From the NCBI RefSeq assembly GCF_015670795.1, contig NZ_JADPCJ010000010.1, positions 1 through 64,000 of the forward strand: 64,000 nt of DNA. Direction: 5' to 3'. Shown here piece after piece: positions 8,753-16,348 of the stretch. Within the stretch, counting starts at the first letter, position 1. Each line of letters begins with the position of its first letter. The stretch comes from Collinsella aerofaciens. Its GTDB lineage: Bacteria > Actinomycetota > Coriobacteriia > Coriobacteriales > Coriobacteriaceae. The notes beneath the pieces are model-generated. The model was given only the letters and a program-made list of their open reading frames with translations, was not told where the DNA came from and ran no database searches. The translations under genes were made by a program, and so were the position numbers.

Positions 8753-10669
8753 ATGGTCGCATTCGATCGCAACCCGCAAGACTTCAAGTATCTGCGCCTG
8801 CTGTCGAGACAGTTCCCCACCGAACAATCCGCATTTACCGAAATTATCAACCTCTCGGCCATCCTCAACCTACCCAAGGGCACCGAGCATTTTATGAGCG
8901 ACGTGCATGGTGAGTACGAAGCCTTTATGCACATCCTCAACAACTGCTCGGGCGTCGTGCGCGAACATGTCGACGAGATCTTTGGCGACACGCTCTCCTT
9001 TGACGAAAAGGGCGAGCTGTGTACGCTCATCTACTACCCGCGCGAGAAGATCGACCTGGTCCGCAGCCGGCGCGAGGACTCGCCAACCTGGTACAAGACG
9101 ATGCTTGACCAGCTCATCATGGTCGCTCGCTCACTTTCAAGCCGCTACACGCGCTCCAAGGTGCGTAAGGCCATCCCGCGCGACTACGCCTACATCATCG
9201 ACGAGTTGTTGCACACGCACCCGGACGAGAACAACTATCGCGTGCGCTATCACGAGCGCATCGTGGAGTCCATCCTAGAGACCGCCAGCGCCGACGACTT
9301 TATCGAGTCGCTCGCCTCGCTCATCAAGCGCCTGGCCGTCGACCACTTGCACCTGGTGGGCGACATCTTCGACCGCGGCGGCGGCGCGGCCAAAATTATG
9401 GACCGTCTGCTCACCTACCATTCACTCGACATCCAGTGGGGCAACCACGACCTGCTGTGGATGGGCGCTGCGGCCGGTGAGCCCGCCTGCATCGCCACGG
9501 TGTTGCGCAACAACCTACGCTACGACAACTACGAGATCCTGGAGAACGACTACGGCATCTCGCTGCGTGAGCTTGTCGCCTTTGCCGATGCCACCTACAC
9601 CGCCGGTGAGTCCATCACCCCGCTGATCAAGGCCATCAACGTGCTGCTCTTTAAGCTCGAGGGCCAGATTATCCAGCGCCACCCCGAGTTCGATATGACC
9701 GACCGCCTGTTACTCGACAAGATCGACCACGACACCGGCACGGTCACGCTCGCCGACGGCAGCGTGTGGCCGCTCACGACCAACGACTTCCCCACCGTCG
9801 ACCCGGCGGACCCCTACACGCTCACGTCTCAGGAGCAGCACATCATCGACAAGCTCGTGTCCGAGTTTGTAACCGCCGATCACCTGCATCGCCATATCGA
9901 TTTCCTCTACACCCACGGCTCGATGTACAAGGTCGCCAACGGCAACCTGCTCTTCCACGGCTGCGTTCCGCTCAACGAAGACGGCACCTTTAGCAGCATG
10001 AACTGCCTGGGCACCTGGCACGCTGGCCGCGATTATCTCGATTTTTGCGACCACATCGCCCGCCGCGCGTGGCGCGTGGGCGACCGCGATGCCCTCGACT
10101 GGATGTGGTACCTGTGGATTGGCTTCAATTCACCCGCCAGCGGACGCCTGGTGCGTACCTTTGAGCGCGCCTATATCGCCGATAAGAGCACCTGGGTCGA
10201 GCCGATGGACCCGTACTTTACGCTTACCAAGTCGCCCTCGGTCTGCGATGATATCATGCGCGAGTTTGGCGTCGCGCCCATGGCATGCTCGCCGACCGGC
10301 CACATCATCAACGGCCACACGCCCGTTAAAACCACCAAGGGCGAGCAGCCCATCCGCGCCGAGGGCAAGCTGCTGGTCATCGATGGCGGCTTCTGCCGCG
10401 CTTACCATCCCAAGACGGGCATCGCCGGCTATACGCTCATCTCGAGCTCGCGCGGCTGCCGCCTCAAGTCGCACCGGGCCTTTACGACGGTTGCCGAGGC
10501 ACTCACGCGCAACGTGGACATCGAAAGCGAGACCAACCGTTTTGACCAAGCAGACCGTCGCCGCATGGTGAGCGACACCGATACTGGCGCCAAGATTCGC
10601 AGCCAGATCCAGGATCTGCGCCAGCTGCTCGATGCATATAGAAACGGTGCTATCGAAGAGCGCGTCTAG
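8753..10669 (+). CDS. fbp: Fructose-1,6-bisphosphatase class III
   Basis: Hydrolyses fructose 1,6-bisphosphate to fructose 6-phosphate in gluconeogenesis. The 638-residue protein is a class III FBPase (about 640-670 residues), a calcineurin-like metallophosphatase: MSDVHGEYE, GDIFDRGG, WGNHD and NGHTPVK are the metal-binding motifs in order, and VIDGGFCRAYHPKTGIAGYTLI closes the active site. GGAAGGTG precedes ATG 8753. The gap upstream contains repeated TTTACCA motifs that may be operators. This class is typical of low-GC Firmicutes and some anaerobic Actinobacteria. Confidence 0.96.
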   Translation: MVAFDRNPQDFKYLRLLSRQFPTEQSAFTEIINLSAILNLPKGTEHFMSDVHGEYEAFMHILNNCSGVVREHVDEIFGDTLSFDEKGELCTLIYYPREKIDLVRSRREDSPTWYKTMLDQLIMVARSLSSRYTRSKVRKAIPRDYAYIIDELLHTHPDENNYRVRYHERIVESILETASADDFIESLASLIKRLAVDHLHLVGDIFDRGGGAAKIMDRLLTYHSLDIQWGNHDLLWMGAAAGEPACIATVLRNNLRYDNYEILENDYGISLRELVAFADATYTAGESITPLIKAINVLLFKLEGQIIQRHPEFDMTDRLLLDKIDHDTGTVTLADGSVWPLTTNDFPTVDPADPYTLTSQEQHIIDKLVSEFVTADHLHRHIDFLYTHGSMYKVANGNLLFHGCVPLNEDGTFSSMNCLGTWHAGRDYLDFCDHIARRAWRVGDRDALDWMWYLWIGFNSPASGRLVRTFERAYIADKSTWVEPMDPYFTLTKSPSVCDDIMREFGVAPMACSPTGHIINGHTPVKTTKGEQPIRAEGKLLVIDGGFCRAYHPKTGIAGYTLISSSRGCRLKSHRAFTTVAEALTRNVDIESETNRFDQADRRRMVSDTDTGAKIRSQIQDLRQLLDAYRNGAIEERV

Positions 10670-10747
10670 CCCCACCCGCGGGGATTGGCTAAACTTGCTG
10701 AGTTTGTCATCCCCACGGCGTCCCCGCGCCACCCTAAGGCAGGTACC

Positions 10748-11143
10748 ATGCAAAAGCTCCTTGCGCAGATCATGAAATTTGGCGTCGTCGGTGTCATTGC
10801 CACGGTTATCGACTTTGGCATTATGAATCTGCTCCACTACGGTCTGGGCCTCAACATCCTAATCGCCAACACCAGCGGCTTTATCATCTCACTCATCTTT
10901 AACTACCTCGCAAGCATGAAGTACGTGTTTGCGCACAAGGAAGGCATGAGCCGCCGCCGCGAGTTCATCATCTTTGTCGTGCTGTCCGTGATCGGTTTGG
11001 TGCTCAACGACGGCATCGTGCTGGCGCTCAACGCCGGCCTGGGACTCGAGGCCAATATCGCCAAGATCTGCGCCACCGCGCTTGTCATGGTCTACAACTT
11101 TGTGACCCGAAAAATCTTCCTGGAGGGCGACGAGACAAAATAG
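10748..11143 (+). CDS. GtrA-like membrane protein (copy 1)
   Basis: GtrA proteins are small four-helix membrane proteins, thought to flip polyprenyl-linked sugars or otherwise support cell-surface glycosylation. The 131-residue protein has four hydrophobic segments (roughly 10-30, 36-55, 70-95, 102-120) and family blocks FGVVGVIATVIDFGIMNLL, FNYLASMKYVF and YNFVTRKIFLEGDE. A weak AGG site precedes ATG 10748. A second copy lies 218 bases downstream, and no glycosyltransferase is adjacent, unlike typical gtrAB clusters. Confidence 0.85.
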   Translation: MQKLLAQIMKFGVVGVIATVIDFGIMNLLHYGLGLNILIANTSGFIISLIFNYLASMKYVFAHKEGMSRRREFIIFVVLSVIGLVLNDGIVLALNAGLGLEANIAKICATALVMVYNFVTRKIFLEGDETK

Positions 11144-11172
11144 CTCGAAACCCCTGCAGCATTACGGCGCCC

Positions 11173-11206
11173 ACGGACGACGCGCACTCAGCGCAGTATC
11201 GTCCGT
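11173..11206. repeat. Hairpin between the two gtrA-like genes
   Basis: ACGGACGA (11173-11180) pairs exactly with TCGTCCGT (11199-11206), with GCGC/GCGC pairing inside. No T tract follows directly, so it is not a standard terminator. It may still separate the two genes or stabilise a processed transcript. Confidence 0.55.
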
Positions 11207-11361
11207 AGGTGTCGCTCGTTTACGGGAAAATTTCAACGTTTGCGGATTAGCTCTTGAAAATTTGGCGAGTTCATATAGTTCTTGGCAAAGACCTTACGTT
11301 TCCCTTGTAAAAGCTCTAAAGTATCCTCTGCTCGATTCATCAACGCATTGGATGTGATTAC

Positions 11362-11769
11362 GTGCGCAAGGCGCTGGCACAACCTCATACCAAGCAGTTC
11401 CTCAAGTTTGCCGTCGTGGGTCTTATCTCCTTTGGCATCGACTGGGGCATGCTCATTGCGCTCGTCGAGCTGTTCCACCTCGACTTTTTGATGAGCACCA
11501 CGATCTCGTTTATCACGTCCGTCGTGGTCAACTACTGGCTCAGCATGAAGTACGTGTTCGACCACCGCGAAGGCATGAGCCGCAAGCGCGAGTTCACGAT
11601 CTTCACCATCCTGTCGGTGATCGGCCTGGGCCTCAACGACCTGTATATGTTTGTGGGCGTCACGTTTTTGAGCATCGGCTACCAGGCCATGAAGGCCATC
11701 GCCACGTTCCTCGTCACCTGGTACAACTACTTCAGCCGCCGCTTCTTCCTCGAGGGCGCACGGTCGTAG
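11362..11769 (+). CDS. GtrA-like membrane protein (copy 2)
   Basis: A 135-residue paralogue of the upstream gene. Shared blocks include QFLKFAVVGLISFGIDWG, SMKYVFDHREGMSRKREF, ILSVIGLGLNDLYMF and YNYFSRRFFLEGA, and the loop EGMSRRREF/EGMSRKREF is almost identical in both copies. It has four predicted membrane helices. The start is a GTG at 11362 with a weak ribosome site; no ATG lies near the N-terminus. Tandem duplication followed by divergence is the simplest reading. A strong terminator ends the unit. Confidence 0.84.
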   Translation: MRKALAQPHTKQFLKFAVVGLISFGIDWGMLIALVELFHLDFLMSTTISFITSVVVNYWLSMKYVFDHREGMSRKREFTIFTILSVIGLGLNDLYMFVGVTFLSIGYQAMKAIATFLVTWYNYFSRRFFLEGARS

Positions 11770-11795
11770 TCGATTCACTATTTGCTTGAATGTAT

Positions 11796-11831
11796 AACCG
11801 GTTGGAATTCCCGTTCCAACCGGTTTTTTTT
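11796..11831 (+). terminator. Intrinsic terminator after gtrA-like copy 2
   Basis: AACCGGTTGGAA (11796-11807) and its exact complement (11814-11825) flank a six-base loop, and eight T residues run to 11831. One of the clearest terminators in the window. Confidence 0.95.
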
Positions 11832-11869
11832 GTTTGCAGAGAGACCCGGCGACCCAGTCCCATTCGCAT

Positions 11870-11908
11870 GAAAAACGGGCGGTCCGGATGTTGGTCCGAA
11901 CCGCCCGT
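11870..11908 (-). terminator. Terminator of the DUF4430 operon
   Basis: On the minus strand ACGGGCGGT (11900-11908 complement) pairs with ACCGCCCGT (11875-11883), with TCCG/CGGA inside, followed by TTTTTC. It lies 23 bases past the stop of the small DUF4430 gene and closes the riboswitch-controlled unit. Confidence 0.93.
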
Positions 11909-11930
11909 CTGGCGCGCTATGTCGGGGCCT

Positions 11931-12833
11931 CTAGCCCGTTACGTAATACCAAACAACGTTGTCGCCATTGGAGAGAACGTAGTTACTGCAGGCCGTCATG
12001 GGCGTTGTGCCGTTGACGGAGTACATCCAGCCGCTCGTGCCGCCGTACTGTTTCTCGGCCAAACCACCAATCGCGGAGACATACGTACCGTACGACGAGC
12101 CATGTGCGTTGACAGAAAGGCCCAGCGCGCACAGGGCATCGTAAACGGTAGCGCCTTCGTTAAAGGTAAAGGTGCCGCCAGAGGACACAGGATTGCCCAC
12201 AACGCTCGATGTGACCGAAACCGTCACCGTAACGTAGTTGGACTCCTGTGAGCCGCTTTGGCTGCCCGAGGAGGCGTTTCCACCATTAGAGGATGAGGCT
12301 CCATCAGACGACTGGCCACCGCCCGAAGAAGCACCGCCAGACGCATTGGAAGTATCACCGGCTCCCGTATTTTGGGCAGCGGATTTATCGCCAGACTTCT
12401 TGCCGCCCCGGTCCTCGGACTTCTTGCTATCCGAATTTTTGTCCGATTCCTTGTCCGAAGACTCGGAATCGTCCTTGCCGTCGTTCGAACCCTTGGACTC
12501 GTCTTTTGCGTCATTCGATGACTTGGAATCCTTGGAACTGGCCTCGCCCGAAGCGGCAGACGAGCCAGACCCCTTGGTGTCCTTGGCGACGACGCTCTCC
12601 CCCGTCACGGTCTGAATGATCCAGTCGATGGACCAGGCACCGCTTGTGGAAGGATGGACGAAACCCAGCGAGACGACGATCAGAATGGTGCACGCGGCAG
12701 TCAGAACGCCAAGGAGCGCTTTGTGCCGTGGGGCGGGCGCCGCCGAAGCGGCGCCCTGTTGCTTTGCATCGTCGAACTGAATGAACGAGGAATCTGGTTG
12801 CTTGGGGTCAGCGTCCTTGGATTTATTGGACAC
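11931..12833 (-). CDS. Membrane-anchored DUF4430 protein
   Basis: A 300-residue protein: a cytoplasmic N-terminus, one membrane helix (about residues 39-58, ALLGVLTAACTILIVVSLGF), a 100-residue Ser/Lys/Asp/Gly-rich linker long enough to span the wall, and a C-terminal DUF4430 domain (about 198-300) with GATVYDALCALGL, SGWMYSVNG and LSNGDNVVWYYV. DUF4430 resembles the C-terminal domain of vertebrate transcobalamin and intrinsic factor. The GTG at 12833 has AGGTGA five bases upstream; a GTG at 12842 abuts the stop of the upstream gene. It is the second gene of the cobalamin-riboswitch unit. Topology (C-terminus outside) and a ligand-binding role are inferred. Confidence 0.85.
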   Translation of the reverse strand: MSNKSKDADPKQPDSSFIQFDDAKQQGAASAAPAPRHKALLGVLTAACTILIVVSLGFVHPSTSGAWSIDWIIQTVTGESVVAKDTKGSGSSAASGEASSKDSKSSNDAKDESKGSNDGKDDSESSDKESDKNSDSKKSEDRGGKKSGDKSAAQNTGAGDTSNASGGASSGGGQSSDGASSSNGGNASSGSQSGSQESNYVTVTVSVTSSVVGNPVSSGGTFTFNEGATVYDALCALGLSVNAHGSSYGTYVSAIGGLAEKQYGGTSGWMYSVNGTTPMTACSNYVLSNGDNVVWYYVTG

Positions 12834-12842
12834 AGCCCTCAC

Positions 12843-15800
12843 CTACCGACGTTTGGTGAACACGAACACGCCGACGATGGCGAGTCCGATGACGCCGGCG
12901 GCAACGCCAACAATGGCGAGCGGATTGGTGCCAGTCTCCTGCTCGGAAGCACCAGAGGGCTTCTTAGCAGTGGTCGTGGAAGCAGCGCCCGTATCGGACT
13001 TCTTGTCGGACTTGCTGTCCTTCTTGTCAGACTTCTTGTCAGACTTCTTCTCGTCCTTCTTATCGGACTTATCGGAGTCCTTCTTGTCGGACTTGTTGTC
13101 CTTGGTCTCGGTCTTGGTCGACACCGTCGTCTTGGTCACCGGCTTCTTGCCCGGGGCAATAGCGCCGCCCTTCGAGCCGGAGCCAGAACCCGCGCCAGCG
13201 CCAGTGCCGGAACCAGTACCGGTACCAGAACCGCCGCCGCCATTCGAACCAGCGCCGCCATTACCGCCAGGGTTAACGGCATTCTTGGTCCACTTGGCAT
13301 ACAGCGTCAGGTCGGCCGTCACCGCAGCGCTAAAGTCATACGCCTTTGTGCAGGCAACATCGGTGTACCAACCGGCAAAGGTGTAGCCCTTGCACCGCGG
13401 CTTAGTCGAGGGCTCCGTCGCCGCTTTACCTTCCTTCACGCGTTGAGAATCGGGCATCGCCGCATCCTTACCGTTGGCGTCGAACGTCACGGTATAGCGT
13501 TCGACCCTTTGGCCATTACCCTTGACAGCAAACAACTTGCCCGAGTCATTGACATAGTAGAATGAGCCATCGGATCCGACCGAAATGGAAGCCATGCAGT
13601 ACTGCTGGTCGCCCGCCGCGGGCGTATAAAGCAGCTCGGCCTCGTCGTCGCCAATACGGTAGCGATAGATGCCGCCCGGGTTGTTGTTAGACGTAAAGTA
13701 GACGTACGTCTCGCCATTCTGGACAGAAACAACCGGCTGCGACTTTACGTCACCGCCGCCCGAAGTCCCCTGGCGAATATAGCTGCCGTCCGCCTTGCAA
13801 ATGGAATAGTCCACAGCAAGCGTCTCTGCATCAATCACTGCAAGCTGACCGTAGTGATACGTGTTCTTATTCGTGTAGCCGTCCATAAAGGATTCGGTCG
13901 ATGCGCCTCCGACCACAATCTTGCCGTTGGCCAGCACCGGCGTCGAGGTCGAGCTGCAACCAAACGTCACCTTGCCAAGCTCGGAAAGCGTTCCGTCCGT
14001 TCCAACCGATAGCTTATGCAAAACGCCATCGGCGCTCACGACATAAGCGATCGATCCATCGACCAGCACCGTCGTACGCACGCGCTCGGCAATCTTGAGC
14101 GACGCAACGGTCTTTCCAGTTTCGGAGTCGACCGTGCTCACCGTACCGGAATCATCTGCGATGACGCCATAATTGCCCGAGAACGCCAAGCCGGCCCAGT
14201 AATAGCCCTTGCTGTTCTCGTTCTTATGCTGCCACATAACCTTGCCATCGGAGATGCGCACGCAGAGCAGGTAGCCGTCGCTCGAGTCGGACCAGCTAGC
14301 CGATGCCGTCCCAAAGTAGGCAAAGCCGTCACGAACCGTAATGGACGCAAGGGACTGCTGAGCGCCATCGGGGCCAGCAGGCAACTCATCGGTTACCCAA
14401 ACTGTCGCCAGAGCATCAACCGTCAGCGCCTGCAGGCGACCGCTCGAAAGCGGCACGAGTATCACGCCACCGGTGTATACCATACGCGAGGTCGAATCGA
14501 TCTTTGCCGCCAAAGGCGATTCGGCAACGGTCTCACCCGTGTCGACATTTTTCTTGAGCAGCTTGGAACCAATGGCCACGTAGAGGTAGTCACCGACCAG
14601 CAACGGGTCGGAAATACCCTTGCTCCATTCGTTCGAGCCCTTGAGCTCGCTCACCCATTTTGCCTCAGCGTCCTTCGTGGGCACAGGAGCGTCGGTTACT
14701 TTGTCGGCGCTCGTATAACCAGGCCAATCGCTATCCCAGTTAGGACGTGCGGCACCCGGGTCAACAACAACACTGTCGACGCCAGGCACAGTATCGCCGG
14801 GAGCAAAAGCCCAGACGATTTTGTCGCCAGACTTGAGCACGTAATCGCTATCGAGCTGAGACCCAGGAACGCCGTTGACAAAGAACGACCATGCACCCGA
14901 CAGCTCGGTGCCATCAAGCGGAGATACGAGACTATAGACGCCCCAATAGCCAAATTGGTCGTACATTTTTGACTTTATGCCAAGGGCATCGAAGTAAGCA
15001 GCAGAGGCATCCTTAATCGACGTGCCCTTAGCAAACACCTGGGTCGAAGGGCTCGTCCAACGCTGAGCTATCTCGGCCTTTTTGCCAATAATCTCCATTG
15101 TGACGGAAACCTGCTCGGGCGCGGGGTCGCCGTACTTCGAGTAGCACCAGACGACGGAGTCGCCGTCCTTGAGCGTGTAGCCGCCCGCGCCGGCGTCGGA
15201 GGCCTTGCCGTTGACGAACAGCTGCCAGTACGCGCCGGTCGCCGGGTCGTAGCCGAGCTTGCGGTCCTTATCGAAGGGCGACGTGATCGTGTTGAGCGCC
15301 CAGCCCCAGGAGCCGTTGGGGTCGTAGTCGGCCTTGAGGCCGGCCTGCTTGAAGAGCTGCTCGGAGAGGTCGGCCGCGGTCGAGCCCTCCTTCAGCGTGA
15401 TCTGCTGGGCGGCGGCCCAGGTCTGCTGGGCGCCCTCGGCGTCGGTGCCGACGACGGAGCACATGGCAGAGACATCCTGGCTCTCGGCCTTGGCAGGCTG
15501 AGCCTTGGCCTCTCCAGCGGCAGAGACAACGGCGGCGTCCTGCTTCGAGGCATCGGACGTCGATGCAGCCGGCGCCTCATTGCCGGCAGCGCTATCGTCC
15601 TCAGTCTTGTCGGTAGGGCCCGAAGCTGTCGCGACGGCATCTTGCTCGGCAGTGCCCCCATTCGCCACCATGCCGCTCGCATTGAGGTCGGCAGCAGGGC
15701 TTGTCGTGGACTCACCAGAGCCATTCTCGGCAGGCGGTGCCGCCTGAACCACAGCCTCGGCAATGCCCTCGGCGCCCTCGGCCCACAGCTGAGACGGCGT

Positions 15801-15917
15801 GGTGCTAAAGGCCATCGCGAAGGCCAGGAATGCCACCAGGCCGCGCTTGGCTACGCCGCGCGCAATTGCGCCACGGCGATGCGAGACGCGCTGGCGCTCG
15901 TCCACAAACATATCCAT
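12843..15917 (-). CDS. Wall-anchored protein: two DUF4430 domains, beta-propeller, InlB repeat
   Basis: A 1024-residue surface protein. In order: signal peptide with a long basic start (core at 26-40, cut near 46), a disordered Ala/Ser-rich segment, DUF4430 domain 1 (about 150-260) and 2 (about 269-372), a PQQ/WD-like beta-propeller (about 385-790, repeated VDSETGKTVASL-type blades), one InlB/Listeria-Bacteroides repeat (808-877, VTFDANG to LYAKW), a Gly/Ser/Thr stretch, a KSDKK repeat, then EQETG (992-996), a membrane helix and KRR. The last part is a sortase signal with a non-standard motif. ATG 15917 follows AGGAG by four bases; ATG 15998, after a G-rich tract, is a real alternative. A cobalamin riboswitch precedes it. 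Corrinoid binding is inferred. Confidence 0.85.
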   Translation of the reverse strand: MDMFVDERQRVSHRRGAIARGVAKRGLVAFLAFAMAFSTTPSQLWAEGAEGIAEAVVQAAPPAENGSGESTTSPAADLNASGMVANGGTAEQDAVATASGPTDKTEDDSAAGNEAPAASTSDASKQDAAVVSAAGEAKAQPAKAESQDVSAMCSVVGTDAEGAQQTWAAAQQITLKEGSTAADLSEQLFKQAGLKADYDPNGSWGWALNTITSPFDKDRKLGYDPATGAYWQLFVNGKASDAGAGGYTLKDGDSVVWCYSKYGDPAPEQVSVTMEIIGKKAEIAQRWTSPSTQVFAKGTSIKDASAAYFDALGIKSKMYDQFGYWGVYSLVSPLDGTELSGAWSFFVNGVPGSQLDSDYVLKSGDKIVWAFAPGDTVPGVDSVVVDPGAARPNWDSDWPGYTSADKVTDAPVPTKDAEAKWVSELKGSNEWSKGISDPLLVGDYLYVAIGSKLLKKNVDTGETVAESPLAAKIDSTSRMVYTGGVILVPLSSGRLQALTVDALATVWVTDELPAGPDGAQQSLASITVRDGFAYFGTASASWSDSSDGYLLCVRISDGKVMWQHKNENSKGYYWAGLAFSGNYGVIADDSGTVSTVDSETGKTVASLKIAERVRTTVLVDGSIAYVVSADGVLHKLSVGTDGTLSELGKVTFGCSSTSTPVLANGKIVVGGASTESFMDGYTNKNTYHYGQLAVIDAETLAVDYSICKADGSYIRQGTSGGGDVKSQPVVSVQNGETYVYFTSNNNPGGIYRYRIGDDEAELLYTPAAGDQQYCMASISVGSDGSFYYVNDSGKLFAVKGNGQRVERYTVTFDANGKDAAMPDSQRVKEGKAATEPSTKPRCKGYTFAGWYTDVACTKAYDFSAAVTADLTLYAKWTKNAVNPGGNGGAGSNGGGGSGTGTGSGTGAGAGSGSGSKGGAIAPGKKPVTKTTVSTKTETKDNKSDKKDSDKSDKKDEKKSDKKSDKKDSKSDKKSDTGAASTTTAKKPSGASEQETGTNPLAIVGVAAGVIGLAIVGVFVFTKRR
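12991..13105 (-). repeat. Low-complexity KSDKK-coding repeat
   Basis: An in-gene stretch of near-repeated units of about 12-15 bases (TTCTTGTCAGAC and variants on the plus strand) coding for K-S-D-K-K-type blocks. It forms the wall-spanning stalk before the sorting signal of the large DUF4430 protein. Such arrays expand and contract by slippage, so length may vary between strains. Confidence 0.8.
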
Positions 15918-16060
15918 TTGTCTCCTACTGTCTGTACTTGGAGCGTTGCCTTGAGACTGCCCCACGTCATCGCGCATGTTGCGCTCGAGTTCCCCCATCG
16001 GGGTCCCCCTTCCCTCCAGAGCCCTATGCACACCGGCGGCAAAAGCCGCAGCCGCATGCA

Positions 16061-16219
16061 AGACGGGAGGCGATCCGACTTAACCTTAACGACTCGGGCA
16101 CGTCGTCCGATCTGCGACGCGAGCATCCCGAGCCAAGAGGAATTACGGTTACTGGTACAGCCGGGGACTTGCACCCCGATTCTCCCAAACGCGCAGGAAA
16201 ACCGCGCATTCGTGCGTCT
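16061..16219 (-). promoter_or_regulatory. Cobalamin riboswitch
   Basis: On the minus strand, the leader of the large DUF4430 gene contains the cobalamin (B12-box) core: GGTGCAAGTCC then GCTGTACC (16154-16175), AACCGTAA (16143-16150), and the 3' conserved AAGTCGGATCGCCTCCCG (16064-16081). AGACG at 16215-16219 can pair with CGTCT at 16061-16065 to close P1. No U-rich terminator lies between it and the gene, and its CCTCCC (16065-16070) could pair with GGAGGG (16012-16017), so control is probably at translation. In known members adenosylcobalamin or another cobalamin lowers expression. This makes the downstream operon cobalamin-responsive. Confidence 0.9.
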
Positions 16220-16242
16220 CCGCACCACCATCTAGGCCATCG

Positions 16243-16271
16243 ATTAATACCGTCAATATGCTATCACGCAA
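16243..16271 (-). promoter_or_regulatory. Possible promoter of the riboswitch transcript
   Basis: On the minus strand TTGCGT (16266-16271) and TATTAA (16244-16249) are spaced by 16 bases, about 20-25 bases before the riboswitch begins. A second -35-like TTGACG lies at 16251-16256. Match to consensus is moderate. Confidence 0.4.
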
Positions 16272-16348
16272 AAGGGCCTTGCACGCAGGCGAAGCCCAAG
16301 GTAAAAGCTATTGTTTGCGATAGGAAAATGCGGTGACGGTCGCAGACT

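Larger units (their letters stand above)
15918..16348 (-). other. Long leader and gap upstream of the DUF4430 operon
   Basis: A 431-base stretch without an independent gene. It contains the riboswitch, a GCGGC-TTTT-GCCGC hairpin (within 16021-16060), a G-rich tract GGAGGGAAGGGGG before ATG 15998, and the probable promoter. The 87 bases between the promoter and the end of the next gene (16349) show nothing further. Confidence 0.6.

Noticed and set aside
12991-13105. Short tandem repeats that could be mistaken for a CRISPR array
   Set aside because: Units are 12-15 bases, in frame, and code for the KSDKK stalk of the wall protein; no spacers.
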